This document shows positions 1 through 8,070 of a stretch of 52,271 bases of DNA, piece by piece. The notes below the pieces were generated by a model that was not told the origin of the DNA, did no database searches, and worked only from the letters and a program-made list of their open reading frames with translations. The translations under genes and the position numbers were made by a program. The stretch covers positions 1-52,271 of the forward strand of contig NZ_ATVR01000024.1 in the NCBI RefSeq assembly GCF_000420825.1. The letters are read 5' to 3'. Each line of letters starts with the position of its first letter. Position 1 is the stretch's first letter. Source of the stretch: Butyrivibrio sp. AE2015 (GTDB taxonomy: Bacteria > Bacillota > Clostridia > Lachnospirales > Lachnospiraceae).

Positions 1-590
1 TAAAAATCAGAGGTGGCTGGAAGCTTTATAAAGCGCTATATGCCCAGAATAACTATCTCCATTAAATATGGACTGTTATACGGACGGAATGATATGGATT
101 GAATGAGCATAATGATCCATACAAATGTTTAAGAATTGCAATATATTAGGTAGGATTGAAGGGAAATCGTAATATGAAAGCGTGAGCAGCAATTTACAAG
201 CAATTGATGTCTTATATATATGGGATTATAGCGGGATTAACTGAGATGTGGGATAAGATCAAAAAAACTGTAACGTTTATCCTATTATGTCATAGCGATC
301 ATGCTGCGATGTAGGATAACAGCAAAAGATTTGTAATACTTATCCCACTCTATCCAAGCCGAAAAAATAGAACTACACATCCATTGGATGAGTGATTCGA
401 GACAATCAATCATCTATAAAAGGATGTGTAAACTTCAAATATGCCGTATATACCCAAAAGCGCAAGTCAAAAACATTGGCGAGGGATGTGGTAATCTTGG
501 AAAACAGGAAATATGCCCAAATCACGTTTTATTGCGTGGGGCCGAGCTATTTAAAACAAGCTATATGTCAAAGCAATTCTGTAACGCTTT
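1..590. other. intergenic stretch without a convincing gene
   Basis: I see no open frame here with a ribosome site and protein-like composition. The only frames over 75 codons (from about 388 and 392) have random-looking composition and no Shine-Dalgarno sequence. The stretch is AT-rich and contains short inverted repeats: TATGGAT/ATCCATA at 95-123 with a 15-nt gap, and the GGATAA/TTATCC set listed separately at 248-348. It may be the end of a regulatory or repeat-rich intergenic region whose flanking gene lies outside the window. Confidence 0.5.
248..348. repeat. nested GGATAA/TTATCC inverted repeats
   Basis: Four half-sites alternate in orientation: GGATAA at 251-256, TTATCC at 277-282, GGATAA at 314-319 and TTATCC at 340-345. 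The two neighbouring pairs each enclose exactly 20 nt, and 31 nt separate the pairs. The outermost arms GTGGGATAAG (248-257) and CTTATCCCAC (339-348) are perfectly complementary over 10 bp. The inner arms TTATCCTA (277-284) and TAGGATAA (312-319) are complementary over 8 bp. The block can therefore fold as two adjacent hairpins or one nested hairpin. The 20-nt spacing matches the arrays at 43-50 kb. Confidence 0.6.
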
Positions 591-699
591 GTATGCAGCA
601 TGCGAAAGCTGCGTCCATGGAGCCTTGAAAGTAGCCGCCCCTACTGTTCTCGGATTCAGAGCCTGAGGCAATTAAAAGCAGCCACACCGAAGGTGCTTG

Positions 700-825
700 C
701 CATTGACGGGTTCTGAGGGAAACGCTAAAATGCTGAATTCGACGGTGCATGAATCTAACTACTGTTCCCATCATCCTCACCGTCGGCGAGGTATAGACGG
801 CGTTTCCATCAGGCTCAGTCAATGG
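700..825. other. long imperfect inverted repeat, possible structured RNA or element remnant
   Basis: The outer arms CCATTGAC (700-707) and GTCAATGG (818-825) are perfect complements. Pairing continues inward with mismatches to GGGAAACGC (about 717-725) against GCGTTTCC (about 800-807), then CGACGGTG (740-747) against CACCGTCG (778-785). The stretch from about 590 to 840 is clearly richer in GC than its surroundings and also holds GCAGC/GCTGC near 597-613. I could not match it to a riboswitch or other RNA class I know. A decayed mobile element with terminal inverted repeats is the main alternative. Confidence 0.4.
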
Positions 826-961
826 TGGCGTACGGAGCCGCAACTTCAGCTTTTCTAATAAATGAACTATTGCTCCTGATACATATATCTGTTTTCACCA
901 ATTTTTTGATCTGTTTAATAAATGATGAACCGACAACTGAAGTATGCTCACACTAATCCAC

Positions 962-1017
962 AACATAAAAGCAGCTGTGAAAAATGAGAAAACATTTTTC
1001 ACAGCTGCTTTTATGTT
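962..1017. terminator. 25-bp perfect stem, terminator after metY
   Basis: The 25-nt arms at 962-986 and 993-1017 are perfect complements around a 6-nt loop (AGAAAA), with CAGCTG at the core. The stem begins 10 nt beyond the metY stop. It is followed by T-rich sequence on the plus strand, and its own arms are A/T-rich beside the GC core, so it could end transcription in either direction. Confidence 0.85.
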
Positions 1018-1027
1018 TTTTCCTTTA

Positions 1028-2305
1028 TCACTCCAGTGCCTGAGCGATGTCTGCGATAAGATCTGCAGAGTCTTCAAGTCCGCAGGAGATTCTGATAAGG
1101 CCTGCAGGGATACCTGCTGCCTCAAGCTGTTCATCAGTAAGCTGACGATGTGTAGATGTTGCAGGGTTAAGGCAACATGTTCTTGCATCGGCAACGTGAG
1201 TTTCTATTGCAGCTATCTTAAGTTTCTTCATGAAACTTTCTGCTGCAGCTCTTCCGCCTTCAAGTTCAAATGATACTACGCCGCAACCACCGTTTGGTAG
1301 ATACTTCTTGGCAAGCTCATAGTACTTGTCAGATTCAAGTCCCGGATAATTAACCTTAACGACTTTCTTATGACCTTCAAGGAATTTAGCTACTGCAAGT
1401 CCGTTTTCAACATGCTTTGGCATACGAACATGCAAAGACTCAAGTCCAAGGTTAAGGATAAATGCATTCTGTGGAGACTGGATGCATCCAAAGTCTCTCA
1501 TAAGCTGTGATGTACACTTTGTAATAAATGCGCCTTCTTTTCCGAATTTCTCTGCGTAAACAATTCCGTGATAAGACTCATCAGGCTGTGTAAGACCCGG
1601 GAACTTATCTGCATGAGCCATCCAGTCAAACTTGCCGGCATCAACAATTGCTCCTCCAACTGCTGCCCCGTGGCCATCCATATATTTAGTTGTAGAATGT
1701 GTTACTATATCAGCTCCCCACTCAATAGGTCTGCAGTTAACAGGAGTTGGGAAAGTATTGTCTACGATAAGTGGCACTCCATGAGCATGTGCAACCTTCG
1801 CAAATTTCTCGATATCAAGAACCGTAAGAGCAGGGTTTGCAATTGTCTCTCCAAACATTGCCCTTGTATTTTCCTTAAATGCTGCGTTAAGTTCATCCTC
1901 ATCAGCATCAGGTGAAACAAAAGTAACTTCAATTCCCATCTTAGCCATTGTTACAGCGATAAGATTAAAAGTTCCGCCATAGATTGAAGATGATGCTACG
2001 ATGTGGCTTCCGCACTCGCAGATATTGAACAGTGCAAAAAAGTTAGCTGCCTGGCCTGAAGAAGTGAGCATTGCTGCGCTTCCGCCTTCCAAAGCTGCAA
2101 TCTTGGCAGCAACGTGGTCATTAGTAGGATTCTGAAGTCTTGTATAAAAATATCCTGAAGCCTCAAGATCAAATAACTTACCCATATCTTCGCTTGTGTC
2201 ATACTTAAATGTTGTTGACTGAATAATAGGTATCTGACGAGGTTCTCCGTTTCCCGGTGTGTAGCCCGCCTGCACACATTTTGTTCCAATTTTCTGGTTG
2301 TTCAT
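1028..2305 (-). CDS. metY: O-acetylhomoserine sulfhydrylase
   Basis: This is a 425-residue cytoplasmic PLP enzyme of the Cys/Met metabolism family. By family knowledge it makes homocysteine from O-acetylhomoserine and sulfide, the direct sulfhydrylation route to methionine. The PLP-binding lysine is K207 in the motif THSTTKYMDGHG, and VDNTF around residue 181 supplies the cofactor aspartate. TSSGQAA (81-87) and SSIYGGTFNL (about 106-115) are typical of the MetY branch, and the length matches it. The ATG follows GGAGG at an ideal distance. It is the last gene of a minus-strand operon, 11 nt after the phosphatase gene, and is followed by a strong terminator. Confidence 0.95.
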   Translation of the reverse strand: MNNQKIGTKCVQAGYTPGNGEPRQIPIIQSTTFKYDTSEDMGKLFDLEASGYFYTRLQNPTNDHVAAKIAALEGGSAAMLTSSGQAANFFALFNICECGSHIVASSSIYGGTFNLIAVTMAKMGIEVTFVSPDADEDELNAAFKENTRAMFGETIANPALTVLDIEKFAKVAHAHGVPLIVDNTFPTPVNCRPIEWGADIVTHSTTKYMDGHGAAVGGAIVDAGKFDWMAHADKFPGLTQPDESYHGIVYAEKFGKEGAFITKCTSQLMRDFGCIQSPQNAFILNLGLESLHVRMPKHVENGLAVAKFLEGHKKVVKVNYPGLESDKYYELAKKYLPNGGCGVVSFELEGGRAAAESFMKKLKIAAIETHVADARTCCLNPATSTHRQLTDEQLEAAGIPAGLIRISCGLEDSADLIADIAQALE

Positions 2306-2316
2306 ACTGTCCTCCG

Positions 2317-4353
2317 TTATTGTTTTCCAAAATATCTAAATGCCAGCATAGTTATGTCATCAAACTGAGGTGCCTCCCCGACAAACTCATCTATCGCCAG
2401 CTTCATATTTTCTAATATTTCTGCAGAATTGCTATCTTTATTCCTGTTGAGAGCTTCAAGCATCCGCTCATTTCCAAAGAGTTCATTCTCTGAATTTGTA
2501 GCCTCAGGTACTCCATCCGTATACACAAAAATGTTGTCCCCCGGGTGAAGCTCAAATTCATGCTCCTTAAAATGTAAACCTTCAATTGTAGCCACGGCAG
2601 GTGAATGTCGATACTCCACAAGCTCGTAGTCACCACCGGCCCTCTTTATGACAGGGTGCTCGTGGCCCGCGTTGGAAGCAATTCCTTTACCTGTGGAAAT
2701 CTCAATAATAGCTATCCACACAGTAACAAACATCTCCGAATCATTGCTGCTGCAGAGTTGTTCATTGGTATACTCCAGAATCTCTGAAGGAGAACCGCCC
2801 ATAAATGCCCTGTTCTTGATAAGTGTCTTGGCAATGACCATGAAAAGCGCCGCCGGAACTCCCTTTCCGGAAACATCAGCCATTACCAGAACTATATGAT
2901 CATCATCCAGTAAAAAGAAATCATAAAAGTCGCCACCTACTTCTTTAGCAGGATCCATGGTAGCATGAAGGTCAAATTCATGCCTGTCAGGAAATGCCGG
3001 GAATTTTCTGGGAAGCATGTCTTCCTGGATCTTGGTAGCTACAGAAAGCTCAGCTCCAATCCTCTCTTTTTCTGCGGTCATAGCCGTCAGATTGGCAATG
3101 TAATCCTTAAGAGAAACAGCCATGTTGTTAAAACTCACAGCCAGATCTCCGATCTCATCATTACTGTAAATTTTGGCCACATGCTCGAGATTTCCGTTAC
3201 TGATCTCTTCTGCATCTTTCCTGAGCGCAAAAAGCGGCTCCGTAAAGTTAAGCGCAAAACTTCTCACTATAGCCGTGATCATTAAAATTACCAGGATAAA
3301 AATAAGAATAAACCAGACCATGCTTGAAAGAATCTTGGAACTCATATCCTGAACCGGCTCCAAGATCATACTCTGCGGTACTCTGATGCACAATTTCCAA
3401 TTGGTACTCTCTATTGGAGAATATGCAAAATAGCAATCTGATATTTCAGAATAAGTTACCCCTGTTTCCCCGGACATGATAGCTTCTATGAGTTCATCAT
3501 TCATCTCTTTGTCATCTCTGATGTTCAGGTCCTTATATTTGGGCAAGACTGCATATCCTTTGCCATCCACAAGGAAAGCATAGTCGCCGTCACCTGCCAA
3601 AACATCAAAATCAACAATAGCTGAATACAGATCGTCAATAAGCATATCCATGCACACAACGCCCTTGAACTCACCAAGTTCACTGTAAAAGGGCGCTGCG
3701 CATGTGATCATCATGCCTCTGTTATAATCATCCATATAGACATCGGTAAAGCAGACCTGTCCTTTTTCCCTGGCCAGGTCATACCATACTCTGCCGTAAT
3801 AGTTATAATAAACTTCGCTGCCATCACTATTGGCTGTCATCTCGGAATCAGCATCATAGGATATCTGAATACCTGACTCTGTGCTCAGATAAATAGCTAC
3901 AATATTGCTTATGTCACTGTTATACACAGGAACAAATATCTGCTCGGCATTTCCCAAAAGACCTATCTCATCCTTAACATCTTCGTAGGAAATCTCCCTT
4001 GTAGCCAGATATCTTTTCATCACTTCCTTGTTATTATCAAGGGGCTGGGGAGGTAAAACCTCCCTTGGCTTATATTTCTCCGGCGATCCATAAAGCTCAG
4101 ATATATAATCCGAAAGAGCTTTTGTATACTCCGCATATCTAAGAAGCTCAGCATTGGCTAAAGTTGCCTTGTTCACTACTGTATTAGAAAGATTTCTTTC
4201 CATTCTGGCTTTCAGTATGTCTTTTGCCTGCGACCTGATTCTGAGCATGCTAATTACACTAACTGTGCTAGTTATCAAAAGAGCTACGACAATGATCGCC
4301 ATGACCATTATCTGTATTTTACTTCTAATAGACAGTCGCTTCTTAGTTTTCAT
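2317..4353 (-). CDS. membrane sensor SpoIIE-type protein phosphatase (dCache-HAMP-PP2C)
   Basis: This 678-residue protein has one membrane segment near residues 15-37, a large extracytoplasmic dCache-like sensor (about 45-340), a second membrane segment (about 345-370), a HAMP linker, a short coiled coil, and a C-terminal PP2C-type SpoIIE/RsbU phosphatase domain. The phosphatase signature is clear: VGGDFYDF, then MADVSGKGVPAALF, then FVYTDGVPEA. Such proteins dephosphorylate anti-sigma-factor antagonists in response to an outside signal, although no partner-switch genes lie nearby. It sits between ddh (15 nt upstream) and metY (11 nt downstream), so the three are probably one transcript. Its ligand cannot be read from sequence. 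Confidence 0.9.
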   Translation of the reverse strand: MKTKKRLSIRSKIQIMVMAIIVVALLITSTVSVISMLRIRSQAKDILKARMERNLSNTVVNKATLANAELLRYAEYTKALSDYISELYGSPEKYKPREVLPPQPLDNNKEVMKRYLATREISYEDVKDEIGLLGNAEQIFVPVYNSDISNIVAIYLSTESGIQISYDADSEMTANSDGSEVYYNYYGRVWYDLAREKGQVCFTDVYMDDYNRGMMITCAAPFYSELGEFKGVVCMDMLIDDLYSAIVDFDVLAGDGDYAFLVDGKGYAVLPKYKDLNIRDDKEMNDELIEAIMSGETGVTYSEISDCYFAYSPIESTNWKLCIRVPQSMILEPVQDMSSKILSSMVWFILIFILVILMITAIVRSFALNFTEPLFALRKDAEEISNGNLEHVAKIYSNDEIGDLAVSFNNMAVSLKDYIANLTAMTAEKERIGAELSVATKIQEDMLPRKFPAFPDRHEFDLHATMDPAKEVGGDFYDFFLLDDDHIVLVMADVSGKGVPAALFMVIAKTLIKNRAFMGGSPSEILEYTNEQLCSSNDSEMFVTVWIAIIEISTGKGIASNAGHEHPVIKRAGGDYELVEYRHSPAVATIEGLHFKEHEFELHPGDNIFVYTDGVPEATNSENELFGNERMLEALNRNKDSNSAEILENMKLAIDEFVGEAPQFDDITMLAFRYFGKQ

Positions 4354-4368
4354 GGTTTATACCCTGCA

Positions 4369-5355
4369 TCAAAGAAGATGTGCTCTAAGCTCTTCTCCAC
4401 TCTTGTCTGTAAGATAAGCAGGTGGAATATCAAGTATTGTCTTGCATCCCTTAAGACCCTCATCGTTCATACGCTTTGCTGCTCTTGCAACTGCTACGAG
4501 AACGCTTGTTGTAAATTCAGGGTTTGAATCAAGCTTCAAGCTGTATTCGATAATGTGGTTGTGCTCTTTGTCAGCGCCTGTCTTGCCGCTTCTGAACACA
4601 AATCCGCCGTGTGCCATTCCACTGTGTTTCTTTAAAAGCTCTTCTTCGCTGATGAAATGAACCGTTGTGTCATAATCAGCAAAATAGTTAGGCATTTCCT
4701 TGATCTCTTTTTCTACTGCTGCAGCATCTGCGCCTTCCTCAAGAACAACAAAGCACTCTCTTGTGTGCTTCTGTCTTGTTGTAAGCTCAGGATTCTCTCC
4801 GTTTCTAACTGCCTCAAGAGCGCTCTCTACAGGGATTGTGTACTGCTTGGCATTCTTAACGCCTTTGATTCTGCGGATAGCATCTGAATGTCCCTGAGAT
4901 ACTCCCTTGCCCCAGAATGTGTAATCTTTTCCATCCGGAAGAATGGCATTTGAATAAACTCTTGCAAGTGAGAACATTCCTGGATCCCAACCACATGAGA
5001 TAACTGCGATCTTGCCGCTTTCCTTTGCAGAAGCATCTACGTTTGCAAAATGCTCAGGAATTCTTGCGTGTGTGTCAAAGCTGTCAACTACGTTGAAAAG
5101 CTTTGCATATTCAGGAGTCTGAACAGGAAGATCTGTTGCACTTCCTCCGCAAAGGATCATAACATCGATCTTATCCTTATAATCAGCAACATCCTTAACA
5201 GAAACAACAGGAACTCCTTCTGTTGCTATCTTTAAAGAAGAAGGATCTCTTCTTGTAAACACAGCTACAAGCTCCATGTCTGGAGCAGCCTTAACTGCAA
5301 GTTCAACACCTTTACCAAGGTTTCCATAACCCAGGATTCCAATTCTAGTACTCAT
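4369..5355 (-). CDS. ddh: meso-diaminopimelate D-dehydrogenase
   Basis: This is a 328-residue NADP-dependent enzyme, close to the roughly 326 residues usual for the family. By family knowledge it makes meso-2,6-diaminopimelate from tetrahydrodipicolinate in a single reductive amination step, feeding lysine and peptidoglycan synthesis. The N-terminal Rossmann motif GILGYGNLG is at residues 6-14. SCGWDPGMFSL and the KGVSQGHSDAIRRIKGV stretch are family hallmarks near the substrate site. The start is preceded by AAGGAGG. It is the first gene of the ddh-phosphatase-metY operon, with a promoter just upstream inside the end of the preceding lipoprotein gene. Confidence 0.95.
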   Translation of the reverse strand: MSTRIGILGYGNLGKGVELAVKAAPDMELVAVFTRRDPSSLKIATEGVPVVSVKDVADYKDKIDVMILCGGSATDLPVQTPEYAKLFNVVDSFDTHARIPEHFANVDASAKESGKIAVISCGWDPGMFSLARVYSNAILPDGKDYTFWGKGVSQGHSDAIRRIKGVKNAKQYTIPVESALEAVRNGENPELTTRQKHTRECFVVLEEGADAAAVEKEIKEMPNYFADYDTTVHFISEEELLKKHSGMAHGGFVFRSGKTGADKEHNHIIEYSLKLDSNPEFTTSVLVAVARAAKRMNDEGLKGCKTILDIPPAYLTDKSGEELRAHLL

Positions 5356-5409
5356 AAACTCCTCCTTATCGCTTAAAACCTGACCCTAATCTGGCCTAAA
5401 TTAATTTCG

Positions 5410-5437
5410 ATTATACAACAATCAAAACTCCAGCCAA
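5410..5437 (-). promoter_or_regulatory. sigma-A-like promoter of the ddh operon
   Basis: On the minus strand, TTGGCT (5437-5432) is followed after 16 nt by a perfect TATAAT (5415-5410). The initiation point would lie about 45 nt before the ddh start. The -35 box overlaps the last codons of the upstream lipoprotein gene, which suggests ddh can be transcribed independently of it. Confidence 0.6.
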
Positions 5438-7008
5438 AGATATTTTTTACCATCGTTTCCAAAAAGAATACACTTGCCTATGGTCTCGCGCTCACTAAGC
5501 TGTTCTCGCCAGTAATCACCAAGGGCATTTAACACTTCATCAGGAAGTGAAGAAACCGGAGTATCCGGCAGATACAATGTAAAATTCTTGCCATCGTCAT
5601 CCACTCCAGGTGGTGTCACAAAATATGTGTGAGTCTTAACTCCGGTCTTTGTCTCCTTTACAACCTCAGTCCCTGCTTCATTCTTGAGGGTAAGGTCAGA
5701 AAGAGTGATCGTAAACTCGGTGTCACTAACCTTTTTCTTTAATGAAAATTTGCCTGTAAACTCGTTCTTTTTTGACTCATTTCCATTTTCACTTGAATAA
5801 TTAGATGAATAGTAGGAACCTTCTATACTGCCATCAGCATTTATATGAAGGATTGTGCTTGCATCCTCATTATTTCTGAGAGAAAGATATATCGGGAAAA
5901 AGGCACTTGTTTCAATGAAATTGTCAGAATTGAAGGTCTCAATGTCAGGATCAAAAGTGTACTCAAGTTCCTTCCATTCAACATCCTCAGCGCTTGCAAT
6001 TTCAGGTGTAAATCCTTCAGCCTCTGCCTTCTCCTTAATGAGTTCATTGAGTTCTTTTATAGAAATAGTCTCAATCCCTACAGCATCATAGAACCTCTTC
6101 AGAGGATACTCATCATCATAGATTCCATCGTCTTCAATTAGTTTGCAGTAGAAATATCCACCAAGACCATTATCATTCTCATAATCGCCGCTATATTGCG
6201 CGTAACTGAATACATTGTCTTTTTCATCTTCTGTATTATTAAAATCAAAGCTAAAGAAAACAAAGCTTCCGGGAAGCGGCATTTCAAGACTTACATGCTC
6301 GCCTTCACCGCCCCAGATATCCCCGGGATATTCCGTATCAGAGCAATCAAAAACAGTGGTCTCATCACCGTAGATATAATGCCAGGTTCCACAGGCATCT
6401 ATGTAGCTCTTTTCAAAATAATGATTGGAAGCTCCACCTGATCCGTCACCATAAATATATCCGTATTTATTGATGCCAACTCTGCTTCGTGACCATCCCT
6501 CGTTGGAATAAATGCACTCAAGCTTTCCATCAATTTCTTTTATAATAAGGTACTCAGCCCAATCATCCAGAGACGGTGTGTGAATGCAGACTGCCAGTTC
6601 CTCATTGCCGTCGTTTCCACAGTCCAGGTAGGAATATTCGATTCCTTCAAGCTCAATCTTGGCTCCCTCGAACTGCCCAAGATAATTGGAAATAATTACA
6701 TTGGTAAGTTCCTCAAGGGTATAATTTAAGTCTTTATCCTTTTCAAAAGAAAAATATGTTCCAAAGTCCCTGTCCTGATTTATATGAACTTTTGCCTTGT
6801 TCGCAAGGAAGTTTGCATAAGTAGCCTCAGCTGCATCTGCCTCAGTTTCTGTTTCAGCCAAAGTCTGGACATCTTCCGATGCATCTTTTGACGCCTCTTC
6901 TGTTGTAGTTCCTAAAGAAGTGCCCTCACCCGCACTTTTCGAATCAGTCCCGCATGCAGAAACTAAAAATGCACAGGCCAACATGATTCCAATAAGTTTT
7001 TTCTTCAT
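5422..7008 (-). CDS. secreted lipoprotein of unknown function
   Basis: This 528-residue protein starts at the ATG preceded by GAGGAGG; an in-frame extension to 7083 lacks a ribosome site. The N-terminus is a typical lipoprotein signal: MKKK, a hydrophobic run and the lipobox LVSACG, giving a lipid-anchored cysteine near residue 19. A low-complexity Ser/Thr/Glu/Ala linker follows. The rest is acidic and rich in aromatic residues. The N-terminal half resembles the class of clostridial lipoproteins that score dependent-variable style descriptors (ISNYLGQFEGAKIELEGIEY, SYLDCGNDGNEELAV). I do not recognise an enzymatic motif. It is divergent from the TtcA-like gene, with about 150 nt between. Confidence 0.8.
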   Translation of the reverse strand: MKKKLIGIMLACAFLVSACGTDSKSAGEGTSLGTTTEEASKDASEDVQTLAETETEADAAEATYANFLANKAKVHINQDRDFGTYFSFEKDKDLNYTLEELTNVIISNYLGQFEGAKIELEGIEYSYLDCGNDGNEELAVCIHTPSLDDWAEYLIIKEIDGKLECIYSNEGWSRSRVGINKYGYIYGDGSGGASNHYFEKSYIDACGTWHYIYGDETTVFDCSDTEYPGDIWGGEGEHVSLEMPLPGSFVFFSFDFNNTEDEKDNVFSYAQYSGDYENDNGLGGYFYCKLIEDDGIYDDEYPLKRFYDAVGIETISIKELNELIKEKAEAEGFTPEIASAEDVEWKELEYTFDPDIETFNSDNFIETSAFFPIYLSLRNNEDASTILHINADGSIEGSYYSSNYSSENGNESKKNEFTGKFSLKKKVSDTEFTITLSDLTLKNEAGTEVVKETKTGVKTHTYFVTPPGVDDDGKNFTLYLPDTPVSSLPDEVLNALGDYWREQLSERETIGKCILFGNDGKKYLWLEF

Positions 7009-7158
7009 ATGATCCTCCTCGCAAACTTTTGCATTTGCACATTCTTCCTCAATTATACTTCCTTTAATTATTTCTGGCACCATTGAATAGATAAAAAAAG
7101 TATGATAACATTCATAGACACTTTACAGGTTTTTTGATTTATATAATAAGGAAAAGAT

Positions 7159-8070
7159 ATGTTTAACTCTATAATAAATGAAGACGCAAACAACGATAAG
7201 AATATTGAGATTTGCGAAGAAGACACTATCAGATGCAAAGAGATTGAGCGGAGCATCATCAAAAAGTTCAGGCCTGAGCTTTGGAGCCAGTTTACAAAGG
7301 CGATAAACACCTACGAACTTATTCAGGATGGTGATAAGATTGCGGTTTGCATTTCAGGTGGAAAAGATTCCATGCTGATGGCTAAACTTTTTCAGGAGCT
7401 CTCAAGGCATGGTAAAAAGAACTTTGAAGTAGAATATCTCGTAATGAATCCGGGATATAACGATGTCAACTATGAAAACATCTTAAACAACGCAAGGATC
7501 ATGCAGGTTCCTATCACCGTTTTTGAATCAGATATTTTTCAGGTTGTAGATAAAGAGATCACGGGTTCCCCCTGTTATCTTTGTGCCAGAATGCGAAGAG
7601 GTGCCCTTTACAGCAAGGCAAAAGAGCTTGGCTGCAACAAGATAGCTTTAGGTCACCACTACGATGACGTCATCACTACTATTCTTATGGGAATGCTCTA
7701 CGGCGGTCAGATACAGACCATGATGCCCAAACTCCACAGCACAAATTTTGAGGGCATGGAGCTTATAAGACCTCTATACCTCATTAGAGAAGAAGATATT
7801 ATCAAGTGGATGAATTATAACAATCTTAAATTCATAAATTGCGCCTGCAGAATGACAGAAAGGCTTGCCGACAGTGAAGATGCATCCACTGTCAGCAAAC
7901 GTGCCGAGGTAAAAGAGCTTATTATGGAGCTTCGCAATAAGAGCCCTTACATAGAAGCAAATATCTTCAAAAGTGTGGAGAATGTTCATCTCAACGCCCT
8001 TATTGCCTACAAGACACCTGATGGAAAGCGCCATCATTTCCTTAATAATTACAGTGAATACTCTGAATAA
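7159..8070 (+). CDS. TtcA-like tRNA thiolation ATPase (PP-loop family)
   Basis: This 303-residue protein carries the PP-loop SGGKDS at residues 66-71, which binds ATP for adenylation of a base. It also has C139-x2-C142 (CYLC) and a later C228-x-C230 (NCACRM), placed as in TtcA, where cysteines hold an iron-sulfur cluster. GHHYDDVITT (about 165-174) is another family block. The expected reaction is 2-thiolation of cytidine 32 in tRNA. The clostridial members form a side branch, so the exact target base is uncertain. The start follows AAGGAAAAGAT. The N-terminal 30 residues are an acidic extension. Its 3' end overlaps the convergent DUF5107 gene by 22 bp. Confidence 0.85.
   Translation: MFNSIINEDANNDKNIEICEEDTIRCKEIERSIIKKFRPELWSQFTKAINTYELIQDGDKIAVCISGGKDSMLMAKLFQELSRHGKKNFEVEYLVMNPGYNDVNYENILNNARIMQVPITVFESDIFQVVDKEITGSPCYLCARMRRGALYSKAKELGCNKIALGHHYDDVITTILMGMLYGGQIQTMMPKLHSTNFEGMELIRPLYLIREEDIIKWMNYNNLKFINCACRMTERLADSEDASTVSKRAEVKELIMELRNKSPYIEANIFKSVENVHLNALIAYKTPDGKRHHFLNNYSEYSE

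Noticed and set aside
388..666. A 92-codon open frame (and an overlapping 78-codon one)
   Set aside because: No ribosome site, cysteine-rich random composition, and it runs into the palindromic block; it does not look like a protein.
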